DNA from: Actinophytocola oryzae
Lineage (GTDB): Bacteria > Actinomycetota > Actinomycetes > Mycobacteriales > Pseudonocardiaceae
DNA: 64,000 bases
NCBI RefSeq assembly: GCF_004364325.1
Contig: NZ_SOCP01000001.1
Coordinates: 372,001-436,000 of the forward strand
Reading direction: 5' to 3'
Positions within the stretch are counted from its first letter, which is position 1; each line of letters begins with the position of its first letter. Positions 1 through 10,000 of the stretch are shown one piece after another. The position numbers and the translations under genes are program-made. Below the pieces are notes generated by a model. That model saw only the letters and a list, made by a program, of their open reading frames with translations. It ran no database searches and was not told the DNA's origin.

Positions 1-56
1 TGCTGTCCTCGGACCGGTCGCTGCGCTTCGGGCGGCCGGACGGTTCGGCCAGGACG

Positions 57-518
57 GTGACGATGACGCTCGCGTCCGCGCACAACGACCGGCGCGAGGA
101 CGACGAGGTCCCGTGGTACGACAAGCTGCAGTCCAGGTACGCGCTCGACGCGGACTACCAGGTGGCCGACGTGCTCCTGGACGACCAACCCGGCTTCAGG
201 GTGACCAAGCACGCGGCGGAGGTCCTCGACGAGATGTCGGGTACCGACGTGTTCCGCACGTGGCTGATCCTGCGCGGCGACTCCGACGCGTCGATCGCGT
301 GGCTGTACTACTGGGACTGGCAGATCGACTACTCGGTCGACGGCGGCACGGTGAGCCTCACCGATGAGGGCTGGTACCCGGACGGCTCCGGCGCCGTGCT
401 CGACGGGCCGAGGGCCAGCCAGTCGATCGTGCCCGTGTTCACCGACATCCCCGCCCCGTCAGGAGAACAGCAGCCCGACGACAGCTGGTGCCCGTCCTGC
501 ACCTGCGTGATCGTCTGA
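57..518 (+). CDS. Acidic hypothetical protein with Cys-rich C-terminus, possibly 5'-truncated
   Basis: I do not recognise this protein. It has 153 residues from the GTG at 57, is soluble and acidic, and has an aromatic stretch near residues 83-91 (WLYYWDW). The last nine residues are CPSCTCVIV, giving three cysteines within five positions, which suggests metal binding, lipid or disulfide attachment, or a modified tail. The frame stays open to the window edge and the codon spanning position 0 would be NTG, so the real start may lie just outside. A strong hairpin follows 9 nt after the stop. Seen: ORF and Cys cluster. Inferred: incomplete 5' end. Function unknown. Confidence 0.55.
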   Translation: MTMTLASAHNDRREDDEVPWYDKLQSRYALDADYQVADVLLDDQPGFRVTKHAAEVLDEMSGTDVFRTWLILRGDSDASIAWLYYWDWQIDYSVDGGTVSLTDEGWYPDGSGAVLDGPRASQSIVPVFTDIPAPSGEQQPDDSWCPSCTCVIV

Positions 519-526
519 GCTGACGT

Positions 527-559
527 GTCGCGGCTGCCGCGAACCGCGGCAGCCGCGAC
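527..559. terminator. Bidirectional hairpin terminator
   Basis: A perfect 15-bp stem (GTCGCGGCTGCCGCG, 3-nt AAC loop, then its complement) lies between the convergent orphan gene and the lactate permease. There is no T-tract, as is usual in high-GC actinomycetes. Confidence 0.7.
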
Positions 560-566
560 GCGACCG

Positions 567-2258
567 TCAGTCGATGGCCATCCAGCCGAGGACCGGGGTG
601 CTCTGCAGGAACACCAGCACGCACATGAACAACAGGAAGACCAGGCTCCAGCCGAGCACGCGGCGGAACAGGTCACCCTCCTTGCCCTCCATGCCGACCG
701 CGGACGCCGCGATCGCCAGGTTCTGCGGCGAGATCATCTTGCCGAGCACGCCACCCGAGGAGTTGGCCGCCGCCATGAGGGTGGCCGACAGGTCGGCGTG
801 CTGGGCCGCGGTCACCTGCAGGACACCGAACAGCGAGTTCGACGACGTGTCCGAACCCGTCACGGCGACGCCGAGCCAGCCGAGGATGGGGGACAGGAAC
901 GCGAACGCGCCGCCCGCGCCCGCGACCCACAGGCCCAGCGTCGTGGTCTCGCCCGACTGGTTCATGATGAAACCCAGTGCCAGCACCAGCATCACGGTCA
1001 GGATCGCGAACTTCAGCTGGTCGAGCGTGCGCCCGTAGGCGCGGGCGGCACCGCCGAGGCCCATCCGCAGCAGGGGCAGCGTCAACAGGCCCGCGAACAG
1101 CAGCAGTGTGCCCGCCGCGGACAGGTAGTTGAGCTTGAACGTCGTCGCGACCTTCTCACCCGCGTCGTTGAAGATGTGCAGGCCCGGCCAGTTGACGATC
1201 TGCGTCACCGACTCCAGGCCGGTGCCGGACTGGCCCGGTTTCGTCGGCGGCTTGCCCGTGATCGCCGGGACCCGGGTGGCGAGCACGAACACGACGATGA
1301 TCACCAGGTACGGCGCGTAGGCCCGGAACACCTCCATCGGCGTGTCCCGCACCTCGGTCCTGGCCTCGACCTTCGTGGTGCCGCCGGTCTGTTCGGCCGC
1401 GTGTTCCGCGCCACTGGTCTCGGTGTAGCTCTCGGCGGGATGCCAGACCCGGCTGAACAGCAGCACGGCCAGCGCCGACGCGAGCGCCGCGACGATGTCC
1501 GCGAGCGGGATGGACCAGTAGTTCGAGGCCAGGAACTGGAAGACGCCGAACACGACACCGCACAGCAGGGCAGGCGGCCACATCTGCCGCAGCCCGCGGC
1601 GCCCGTCCACGATGAACACGAGTGCCAGCGGCACGAACACCGACAGCACCGGGGTCTGGCGGCCCACCATCGAGCCGAGGTCGTCCAGCGGCAGCCCGGT
1701 GACCCCGGCGAGGGTGACGATCGGGGTCGCGAGCGCGCCGAACGCGACCGGCGCGGTGTTGGCCACCAGGGCGAGCGCCGCCGCCTTGATCGGCCGGAAC
1801 CCCAGCGCTATCAACATGACCGACGAGATCGCGACCGGCGTGCCGAAGCCGGCCAGCGCCTCCATCAACGCCCCGAAGCAGAAGGCGATGATGATGGCCT
1901 GGACCCGCTGGTCGTCGCTGATCGACGCGAACGAGCGGCGCAGCACGTCGAAATGCCCGGTCTGGACGGTGAGGTTGTAGATCCAGATCGCGTTGATGAC
2001 GATCCACATGATCGGGAAGAACCCGAACGCGGCACCCCACAGACCGCTGTTGAGCGCGTCGAGCACGGGCATGGAGTACACCCACACGGCGAGCACGACG
2101 GCGACGACCACGGAGACGAGCGAGGCGAGCCACGCACGGACCCGCAGCACGCCCATCAGGACGAACAGAACGAGCAGCGGCAGGATGGCGAAGATGGACG
2201 AGAGTCCCAGGGAGTCGGCGACAGGGCTGTAGTCCTGCTGATGATCGGCGAGAAACAT
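567..2258 (-). CDS. lldP: L-lactate permease (LctP family)
   Basis: Integral membrane lactate/glycolate:proton symporter of the LctP family; 563 aa with many hydrophobic helices. Family signatures include GFFPIMWIVINAIWIYNLTV near residue 70, the segment FGALMEALAGFGTPVAISS, and the C-terminal VTGSDTSSNSLFG. The frame is open further upstream, but the ATG at 2258 (MFLADHQQDYSP) is preceded by AAGGGG at good spacing and gives the usual family length, so I chose it. It lies downstream of, and on the same strand as, an HTH-less LysR-type gene after a 132-nt gap. It should import lactate as a carbon source. Confidence 0.93.
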   Translation of the reverse strand: MFLADHQQDYSPVADSLGLSSIFAILPLLVLFVLMGVLRVRAWLASLVSVVVAVVLAVWVYSMPVLDALNSGLWGAAFGFFPIMWIVINAIWIYNLTVQTGHFDVLRRSFASISDDQRVQAIIIAFCFGALMEALAGFGTPVAISSVMLIALGFRPIKAAALALVANTAPVAFGALATPIVTLAGVTGLPLDDLGSMVGRQTPVLSVFVPLALVFIVDGRRGLRQMWPPALLCGVVFGVFQFLASNYWSIPLADIVAALASALAVLLFSRVWHPAESYTETSGAEHAAEQTGGTTKVEARTEVRDTPMEVFRAYAPYLVIIVVFVLATRVPAITGKPPTKPGQSGTGLESVTQIVNWPGLHIFNDAGEKVATTFKLNYLSAAGTLLLFAGLLTLPLLRMGLGGAARAYGRTLDQLKFAILTVMLVLALGFIMNQSGETTTLGLWVAGAGGAFAFLSPILGWLGVAVTGSDTSSNSLFGVLQVTAAQHADLSATLMAAANSSGGVLGKMISPQNLAIAASAVGMEGKEGDLFRRVLGWSLVFLLFMCVLVFLQSTPVLGWMAID

Positions 2259-2390
2259 GAAACACCCCTTTGTGCTGGCAGGGACGGGGGTTCCGCCACG
2301 ATCAACATAGACCCACTGCCAAGCCCGCACACCCACTCGGCGCAGCCCGACCACGCCTCGTTGCGGTGTCCACAAAGGACACGCGGTCGG

Positions 2391-3098
2391 TCAGCGGTGC
2401 CGGGGCCTGCCGCGACGCCCGCCCTGCGCCGCCTTCCTCGCCGGTTTCTCCGCGGCACGGGGCTGCTTCTTCCTGGCGGCGGGCGGGGTCGGGGCGCGGC
2501 CGCGTGTGCTGTTGACGGTCCGGCCACGCACGATCCCGATGAGCTGCTCCATCAGGTCGGTGGTCTCGTCCGCCAGCCAGGCCAGGGCGACACCGGACTC
2601 CGGGGCGAAGCCGACCGGCCGGTACGTCAGGTCCCTGCGGTGGTGCAGCCGCGCGAGGGACTGCGGCACGACCAGCAGCCCGACACCGGCGGCCACCAGT
2701 TCGACGGCGTCCGCGGTCGTCGCGGGACGGTCGAGTGCCTCCCGTCCCGGCGGGCGCGCCCAGTCCAGGGTGTCGTCACGCGGGTGCAGGACCACGGCGT
2801 CGCCCAGGTCCTCCTCGGACACCTCGTCGGCCGCGGTCAGGAGGTGGTCCTTCGGGAGGACGACCACGGTCGTCTCCGTGTAGAGCGGGATGGCGGACAG
2901 GCCGGTCCTGTCGACGGGCAGGCGCAGGAGCGCGGCGTCGGCGGCCCGGTCGCGCAGCGTGCCGACGGCGTCCGCGGCGGGTACCTGGTCGAGGATGAGG
3001 GGTACCCCTGGCTCGCGTTCCTGCCAGATCCGGACCCACTTGCCCGGCGTCACCCCGGGGACGTACGCGAGCCGGAACGATGGAGATGAGCCCGTCAC
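2391..3098 (-). CDS. LysR-type substrate-binding domain protein without HTH
   Basis: 235 aa. Residues 1-190 match the effector-binding half of LysR regulators (opening FRLAYVPGVTPGKW, later LLVVPQSLARL). The N-terminal winged HTH is missing, and the start is only 44 nt from the divergent DUF5997 start, leaving no room for one. The C-terminal ~40 residues are an Arg/Lys/Ala/Pro-rich basic tail, which might bind nucleic acid instead. As I recall, this protein is often found beside DUF5997 genes in actinobacteria. Role: probably small-molecule sensing; partner unknown. Its position upstream of the lactate permease makes lactate a tempting but unproven ligand. Confidence 0.8.
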   Translation of the reverse strand: MTGSSPSFRLAYVPGVTPGKWVRIWQEREPGVPLILDQVPAADAVGTLRDRAADAALLRLPVDRTGLSAIPLYTETTVVVLPKDHLLTAADEVSEEDLGDAVVLHPRDDTLDWARPPGREALDRPATTADAVELVAAGVGLLVVPQSLARLHHRRDLTYRPVGFAPESGVALAWLADETTDLMEQLIGIVRGRTVNSTRGRAPTPPAARKKQPRAAEKPARKAAQGGRRGRPRHR

Positions 3099-3142
3099 GA
3101 GGGCAGATTACCGGGCGTGAGCGTACCGGATACCCTCGGCCC

Positions 3143-3538
3143 ATGACGTCGCGCAAGACCGTCCAGACGATGAAGCCCGCGACCGCGGCCAAGAAGCTGG
3201 GCGTGTACCTCGAGGCCACCCCGGCGGAGTTCCAGGAGGGGGCCGTCTCGCGCGACGAGCTGAACGCCCTGCAGGCCGACCCGCCGGAGTGGCTGCGCGA
3301 CCTGCGCCGCAACGGCCCGCACCCCCGCTCGGTCATCGCGGCGCGGCTGCGGGTGTCCATCAGCGGCCTCGCCAGGGCCGGGATCACCGACGCGCTGACG
3401 AGCGACCAGATCGAGGCGCTGAAGGCCGAGAACCCCGACTGGCTGCAACGTGAACGCGCCACCCAGGTCGAGGCCCGCAAGGAGGCGGCCCGCGTCCGGC
3501 CGGACGCTCCCAGCCAGGGGCATCGTAGGTCCTCGTGA
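3143..3538 (+). CDS. DUF5997 family protein
   Basis: 131-aa basic protein matching the actinobacterial DUF5997 family: an N-terminal segment MTSRKTVQTMKPATAAKKLG, a central PPEWLRDLRRNGPHPRSVIA motif, and a C-terminal helix NPDWL. Function unknown. The ATG at 3143 was preferred over in-frame upstream starts because those run into the divergent gene, and because TACCCT at 3131-3136 looks like a -10 element giving a nearly leaderless message. It is divergent from the LysR-type protein, a pairing I recall from other actinomycetes, so the two may work together. The tail is rich in Arg, Glu and Ala. Confidence 0.8.
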   Translation: MTSRKTVQTMKPATAAKKLGVYLEATPAEFQEGAVSRDELNALQADPPEWLRDLRRNGPHPRSVIAARLRVSISGLARAGITDALTSDQIEALKAENPDWLQRERATQVEARKEAARVRPDAPSQGHRRSS

Positions 3539-3634
3539 CCCGACCGACCTCTCGAAGGTCACTGTTCTCCCTGTTCAGGTGATTGTCGGGTCGCCCGACG
3601 GCGCCCGGGGTGGTTCGCTGAGACACTCCGTGCC

Positions 3635-5635
3635 ATGTCGGACGTTCCCAGGCTTGGTCGCCCGTGGGCGATGCTGGTCGGGGCGGCCCTCGTCATCGCC
3701 GCCGTGTCGTGGTGGGTGCTGCAGTTCGGGTTCCTCGCCCCGGAGGAGCAGACCCAGGCGAGCGGGTACGGGCAGTTCGTGCTCGCGGCCGTCGGGTTCG
3801 TGATCATGGTCGCCGGGCCCGTCGCGAAGGCGTTCATGGACGACGCCGTGCTCTCCGAGGGCGAACGGCTGGACATCCTGGCCGACGAGGTGCGTCTGCA
3901 GTGGGACGACGCCGCCGTGGAACGCGGCCTGGTCGGGACGACACCGGTGTCGATCCGGTGGTGCCGGTCCCGGCGGCCGGTCGCCGGTCCGGTCGGCGCG
4001 GTCGCCACCCTCGCCCTGCCGGTGCGGTTCGGTCCGCTGCCCGGGGTGAGCACAGTGGACCCCACCGATCTCGGCGAGGGGGACCAGACCGGCCTGCACG
4101 ACGTGTACGGCGGCCTCGGCTCCGGCAGGCTCATGCTGATCGGGCCACCGGGTGCGGGCAAGAGCGCGGCGGCCGTCCTGCTGCTGCGTGACGCACTGCG
4201 CTTCCGCCAGGCCGCCGCCCCGGAGGACCGGAGGAACATCCCCGTGCCGGTGATGTTCCCGCTGCACGGGTGGGATCCGACGAAGGTCGGGGTCGTCGAC
4301 TGGCTGGCCGGTGAGCTGGCCCGCCTGTACCCGCTGCTGCGCAGCCCCGCCCGCGCGGCCCGGCTGCTGTGGGACGGCCGCCTCGCGGTGTTCTTCGACG
4401 GCCTCGACGAGATCGACGTGTCAGCGCGGCCCGAGGTGCTGAAGGCGCTCGGGACGGCGCCGTTCCGGGTCGTCCTCTCGACACGGGCGAAGGAGGCGGA
4501 GCTCGCCGCGCGGGAGGCGCCGCTGTACGGGGCCGCCGCGCTGGAGCTGCGTCCCGTCGCCCCCGCGGCGGCGGTCGCCTACCTCCGGCAGCGTTGCGTC
4601 GACCCGCCGCCCCCGGCGTGGCAGGCCCTCTTCGCGCACGTGGTGAGCGTGCCGTGCGGCGTCGTCGCGCAGGCACTCGACACCCCGCTCGTGCTGAGCC
4701 TGGTCCACGACGTCTACTCGGACTCGGACGCGGTCGACGAGCTACTCGACGCGGACCGGTTCCCGACCAGTGCCGCCATCGAGAACCACCTGCTCGACCA
4801 GCTCGTGACCGCGACCTACACCCCGCGTCCCGGCCGACCCGCGCCGCGCTACGACGTGGCCGTCGCGCGCCGGACGATGACCTACCTCGCCGCCGTGCTG
4901 GCCGAGGCGGGCACCCGCGACCTGCGCTGGTGGCACCTCGACCAGCTGCCGCACCACGCCAGGCGGAAGCTGTTCCTCGGGTTCGTCTTCACCCTCGCGC
5001 TCAAGCTCGGGATCGTCACCAGGCTGGGTGAGAAGCCGAGCAGTCTGCTGCTGCCGCGCCTTCGCGACCTGTTCTCCGAGCGCAGGCTCAAGGTCGTGCT
5101 CGCCTTCGGGCTGGTCGGCAGCATCGCGGGAGGTCTCGTGCTCGACGCCGCGGGCGGGATGTGGCCCGTCCTCGGCGCGCTGAGCGGGTTCGTCCTCGGC
5201 GCCCTCGCGACCCTGGTGACCCTGTTCGACATCAGGCGCGAGTACGGCAGCACGGAGTTCCTCGATCCGGCGCAGGCGTGGCGCCACGACAGGAACGTCC
5301 TGCTCGTCCACGCGTTCACCGGCGCCTTCATCGGCTCGGTGTACGGCGCGATCATGGCGGGTGGGCTCCGGTTCGACCTGGTGACGGTCACGATCGGTGT
5401 TCTGGCGGGATTTCTCGTCGGATTCCTGGTCGGGGTGAGCGCCGCGTCCGCGACCATATCGACGGCGATGTTCACGTTCATCCGGATCTCCCGCACGCAC
5501 CGCACCCCGCTGCGGCTCGTGGCATTCCTCGAGGACGCGCGCAGGCGCCACATCCTGCGTGTCACGGGGGACGCGTACCAGTTCCGCCACGCCAAGCTCC
5601 AGGACCGCCTCGCGGAGAGCTATCGGCACGCGTAA
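3635..5635 (+). CDS. Membrane-associated NACHT-domain NTPase
   Basis: 666 aa. Two N-terminal hydrophobic segments (about residues 11-31 and 45-67) precede a NACHT/STAND NTPase with Walker A GPPGAGKS at 170-177 and Walker B LAVFFDGLDE around D255. A helical region follows, then four or five hydrophobic helices (about 445-600) and a short cytosolic tail. NACHT proteins are signal-activated oligomerising ATPases, and many bacterial ones act in antiphage defence. No separate effector domain is visible, so the C-terminal membrane bundle could itself be the output (pore or membrane disruption); that is inference. It stands alone between DUF5997 and a P450. Motif assignment is firm, function is not. 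Confidence 0.85.
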   Translation: MSDVPRLGRPWAMLVGAALVIAAVSWWVLQFGFLAPEEQTQASGYGQFVLAAVGFVIMVAGPVAKAFMDDAVLSEGERLDILADEVRLQWDDAAVERGLVGTTPVSIRWCRSRRPVAGPVGAVATLALPVRFGPLPGVSTVDPTDLGEGDQTGLHDVYGGLGSGRLMLIGPPGAGKSAAAVLLLRDALRFRQAAAPEDRRNIPVPVMFPLHGWDPTKVGVVDWLAGELARLYPLLRSPARAARLLWDGRLAVFFDGLDEIDVSARPEVLKALGTAPFRVVLSTRAKEAELAAREAPLYGAAALELRPVAPAAAVAYLRQRCVDPPPPAWQALFAHVVSVPCGVVAQALDTPLVLSLVHDVYSDSDAVDELLDADRFPTSAAIENHLLDQLVTATYTPRPGRPAPRYDVAVARRTMTYLAAVLAEAGTRDLRWWHLDQLPHHARRKLFLGFVFTLALKLGIVTRLGEKPSSLLLPRLRDLFSERRLKVVLAFGLVGSIAGGLVLDAAGGMWPVLGALSGFVLGALATLVTLFDIRREYGSTEFLDPAQAWRHDRNVLLVHAFTGAFIGSVYGAIMAGGLRFDLVTVTIGVLAGFLVGFLVGVSAASATISTAMFTFIRISRTHRTPLRLVAFLEDARRRHILRVTGDAYQFRHAKLQDRLAESYRHA

Positions 5636-5702
5636 CCACCGCACGGCGCGAATACCGGGAAAACAATCGCCTGTCGGGCAGGAATTCGGGACACTGGGCG
5701 AT

Positions 5703-6914
5703 ATGGGAAACCCGGTCGCGTCACTGCCGACTTTCGATCTTCTCGGCGCGGAGGACTCGCTCGAAGCCCTGGCTCGGGCGAGTGCGAGGACGTCGTTGAG
5801 CTGGGTGCCCGCGCTGGGGGCCTATCTCGTCACCGGGTACGACAACGTGGTGGCCGCGCTCAAGGACGGCCGGCTCCTCGCGGCCAACGCCACCCAGGGC
5901 TTCGAGCGGCTCACCGCGGCCGAGCAGGAGACCCTGCGGCCGTTGCGGATGTCCATCGACATGTGGATGGGGCACACGACCACCGAGGGGCACCACCGGT
6001 TCCAGCAGCTGCTCAAGCGGTACTTCACGCCGTCGACCGTCAACGGCCTGCGGCCGAGGGTGCGTGCACTGACCGGGGAACTGCTCGACGCGGTGGCGGA
6101 CCGGGGGCGGATGGACGTCGTGCGGGACCTCGCCTACCCGCTGCCCGCCGACATCATCGCCGAGATGTTCGGGATGCCCCGTGGCGACCGCGAGCGGTTG
6201 CGTGCGTGGTCGCGGCAGCTCGGGGTGGTGTTCCGCAACCCGGACACGGCGCAGTTCCTCGTCAGCCAGGACAACGTGCTGGAGATGCAGGACTACCTGC
6301 GGGGGATCGTGGCCGCGCGGCGGGCCGAGCCGGGGGACGACCTCATCAGCATGTTCGTCGGCGCGGAGCGGGAGGGGCTCGTCACCGAGGACGAGATCGT
6401 CGCCAACTGCGGCCTGCTCCTGTTCGCCGGGCACGAGACCACGGCCAACCTCGTCACCCGGGGGCTGCACACGCTGCTGAACCACCCGGACCAGTTGGCG
6501 TTGCTGCGAGCCCGGCCCGAGCTGAACCGGTACGCGGTGGAGGAGATGCTGCGCCACGCGGGTCCGGTCGTGACCGTCGTGCGGCAGACCGTCGCGCCGG
6601 TGGTCGTCGACGGGCACGAGATCCCGGTCGGACAGCACCTCTTTCTCGCCGTGTACTCCGCGAACCACGACCCGGCGGTCTTTCCCGACCCGATGCGGTT
6701 CGACATCACCCGCAAGAACAACAGGCACGTCGCGTTCGGCATCGGTGCCTACTACTGCCTCGGCGCGGCGCTCGCCAGGGTCGAGACCGACGAGTGCCTC
6801 CGCCTCCTGCTCGACCGCTTCCCGGACCTCCGGTTCGCCGCCGACGACGCGCCGGTGATCGTCCCGGCCCCGCCCATCGGCTACCGCGTCGCGGCGTTGC
6901 CGGTGGAGTTCTGA
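5703..6914 (+). CDS. Cytochrome P450
   Basis: 403-aa soluble bacterial-class P450 monooxygenase. The I-helix oxygen-activation motif LLFAGHETTANL, the K-helix ExxR (EEMLR) and the heme-binding loop FGIGAYYCLGAALAR with ligand C352 are all present. The residue two before the Cys, usually His or Arg and contacting a heme propionate, is Tyr here. The ATG at 5703 (MGNPVASLP) gives the normal length; a longer in-frame start would overlap the NACHT gene. No ferredoxin or reductase lies alongside, so electrons must come from elsewhere. Substrate unknown; the isolated setting gives no pathway clue. Confidence 0.94.
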   Translation: MGNPVASLPTFDLLGAEDSLEALARASARTSLSWVPALGAYLVTGYDNVVAALKDGRLLAANATQGFERLTAAEQETLRPLRMSIDMWMGHTTTEGHHRFQQLLKRYFTPSTVNGLRPRVRALTGELLDAVADRGRMDVVRDLAYPLPADIIAEMFGMPRGDRERLRAWSRQLGVVFRNPDTAQFLVSQDNVLEMQDYLRGIVAARRAEPGDDLISMFVGAEREGLVTEDEIVANCGLLLFAGHETTANLVTRGLHTLLNHPDQLALLRARPELNRYAVEEMLRHAGPVVTVVRQTVAPVVVDGHEIPVGQHLFLAVYSANHDPAVFPDPMRFDITRKNNRHVAFGIGAYYCLGAALARVETDECLRLLLDRFPDLRFAADDAPVIVPAPPIGYRVAALPVEF

Positions 6915-6965
6915 CCGGACCGTTGCGGCTGGGTGACGTCTCGGTTACGCTCAGTTCGACCCCGC

Positions 6966-6983
6966 AATTGAAACGTTTGAATT
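6966..6983. promoter_or_regulatory. Possible LacI-type operator upstream of the rhamnosidase gene
   Basis: An AT-rich near-palindrome AATTGAAACGTTTGAATT, with symmetric core AAACGTTT, stands out in very GC-rich DNA 33 nt before the rhamnosidase start. TGAAACGTTTCA-like sites are typical of LacI-family sugar regulators. No regulator is adjacent, so this rests on sequence symmetry only. Confidence 0.4.
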
Positions 6984-7016
6984 CACGTCGTCGGTTCGTC
7001 GAGTGGGAGCCCTGCC

Positions 7017-10000
7017 ATGCCCCGCAACAGCCGCCGCGCGGTTTTCGCCGTGCTCATATCGTCTCTGGTCATGACCTTTCTCGCGGTGCCGGTGGCGAGT
7101 GCCGCCCCGGTGAGCCTCACCGGAGCGCACTGGATCTGGTTCGCCGAGGGCGATCCACGCGTCAGCGCACCCGCCGCGCACCGCTACTTCCGCTCGACGT
7201 TCACCGTCCCGGCAGGCGCCGTCAGCGACGCCCAGCTCGTGGTGACCGGTGACGACACGGTCGACATCTGGCTCAACGGCACCCCGCTGGCGGCCTCACC
7301 CCGCCAGACGGACGCCTGGAAGCGCGCCACGTACGTCGACCTGGCGCCTGCCATCACCCCCGGCGCCAACACGATCGCCATCGCGGCCCGCAACACGTCG
7401 CAAGGACCGGCCGGGATCGTCGCACGCGGCCGGGTCGTCACGTCGGGCGGCGCGACCGACCTGGTCACGGACGGCGGCTGGCACGCGAGCCAGACACCCG
7501 CCCAGGGCTGGGAACAGCGCGGGTTCGACGACGCGAGCTGGCCCGCCGCGGCCGACCTCGGCGCCTACGGCATCGCGCCGTGGGGGAGTGACGTCGCGGC
7601 ACCGGACATCGCGGCCGCCTCGCCCCTCCGCGTCGCGGACGGGACGGTAGAGCACCGCGCCGAGCCGCTCGGCGTCGACACGCAGCGGCCTCGCTTCGGC
7701 TGGGTGCTCGCCGCGTCGGCGAACCAGCAGCGGCAGGCGGCCTACCAGCTGACGGTGTCGTCGGTGGCCGGTCCGCTGTGGGACAGCGGTCGGGTCGCCT
7801 CCGGCCGGCAGGTGGACGTCGTGTACGGCGGCCCGGCCCTGCGGTCGATGACCCGCTACACGTGGCGGGTCCGGGTGTGGGACGGCCAGGGCCGCGCGAG
7901 CGACTGGAGCGCGACGCGGTCGTTCGAGACCGGCCTCCTCGCCCCGTCCTCGGAGTTCACCGGGGCGTTCATCGGTCAGGGCGCGGTGGCGCCGGACCTG
8001 TCCGGTGCGAGCTGGATCTGGTACCCGGAAGGCGATCCGGTGGCCGGTGTGCCGCCCGCGACCCGCTACTTCCGCCGCACGCTCGACCTGACGGCCGCGC
8101 CGACGCGGGCCACACTCGTGCTCACCGGCGACGACGCGGCCGATGTGTGGGTCAACGGCACGCAGGTCAGCTCCTCGCCCCGGGTCGTGGACTCCTGGAA
8201 GACCGCGGCGGTGATCGACGTGACCGCCCGGCTCTCCACGGGCCGCAACGCGATCGCCGTGCGCAGCGAGAACACGACCGACTCGCCCGCCGGTGTCATC
8301 GGCAAGCTCGTCGTCCAGGGTGGACAGACGATCGTCACCGACGCGGCGTGGAAGGCGAGCCAGACCGGGCCGGACGGCTGGCAGCAGAACACCTTCGACG
8401 ACAGCGCCTGGCCCGCCGCGCGGGCACTGACCGCGTACGGGAGCGGACCGTGGGGCTCGAACGTCCGGGTGCGTCAGCCCGCGCCATTGCTGCGCAAGGG
8501 TTTCACGGTCGACAGGCCGGTCGCGTCCGCGCGACTGGTGACCACCGCGCTCGGCCTGCACGAGACCGTGCTCAACGGCAGGCGCGTCGGCACGGACGTG
8601 CTCGCACCAGGCTGGACGGACTACGACAAGCGGGTCCAGTACAAGGTGCACGACGTCACCGGCCTGGTCAGGCAGGGCGCGAACGCACTCGGCGCCTGGC
8701 TCGGCAACGGCTGGTACTCGGGCAGCGTGGGGATCGGCGGCGCACAGCGGTACGGCACACAGCCGTGGTACGCCGCGCAGCTGCTGCTGACCTACACCGA
8801 CGGCACCAGCGCCACGGTGCGGACGGACGGCAGCTGGAAGGTCACCAGCGGCCCGATCCTCGCCGACGACCTGTACGACGGCGAGACCTTCGACGCCCGG
8901 CTGACGCCCGCGAACTGGGACCAGCCGGGCTACGACGACAGCGCGTGGGCGGCCCCGGTCGTGCGCGGCGGCACCAAGCCGACGCTGGTGTCGCAAGTGG
9001 ACAACGGCGTGACCGTGCAGCAGGACTTCCGCCCGGTGGCGATCACCCAGCCACGGCCGGGTGTCTGGGTGTTCGACCTCGGCCAGAACTTCACCGGCTG
9101 GAACCGGCTCGCCGTCCGGGGCCCCGCGGGCACGACCGTCACCATGCGCCACGCGGAGGTCCTCAACCCCGACGGCACGATCTACACCACCAACCTGCGT
9201 GCCGCCCAGGTCACCGACCGGTTCACCCTGGCGGGCACCGGGAGCGTGGAGACCTACGAACCGCGCTTCGCCGTGCACGGCTACCGGTACGTCGAGGTGA
9301 CCGGGCTGCCGGCAGGCACCACCCCGACCGCCGACGCGGTCACCGGCCGCGCGGCGTGGGCGTCGGGCGGGCAGCCCGGCACGCTGACGACGTCCAACCC
9401 GCTCGTGAACCAGTTGCAGCACAACATCCTCTGGGGTGAGCGCGGCAACATGCTGTCCATCCCGACGGACTGCCCGCAGCGGGACGAGCGGCTCGGCTGG
9501 ACCGGCGACATCGGCATCTTCGCCGCCACGTCGACGTTCAACCTCGGCACGCAGAACTTCCTCGACAAGTTCGCCGACGACCTCACCGACGCCCAGCACG
9601 CCGACGGCGCCTTCACCGACGTCGCGCCGGCCGTGCTGGACACCGCGGGCCGGGCGGGCTGGGGCGACGCGGGCGTGATCGTGCCCTACACGATCTGGCA
9701 GCGTTACGGCGACGTCGGGGTCGTCGACGAGCACTTCGCCGCGATGGCCAGGTGGGTCGACTACCTCCGCTCGACCGCGAACGCCGACCTGATCCGCGAC
9801 CAGTGGACCTACGGCGACTGGTTGAACGTCAACGACAACACGGCCCAGGATCTGATCTCGACGGCGTTCTTCGGCTGGTCGGCCAGGCTGGTGTCCCGCA
9901 TGGCGGCCGCGACCGGCCGCAGCGCGGAGGCCACGTCGTACGGCCGGCTCGCCGACCAGGTCGGGGCGGCGTTCACCCGGCGTTTCCTCGCGTCGGACGG

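Noticed and set aside
525..3089. Long rightward reading frame (854 codons) over the lactate permease and LysR-type genes
   Set aside because: Very rich in Arg, Gln, His and Asp with no motif; it is the antisense shadow of two clearly recognisable leftward genes.
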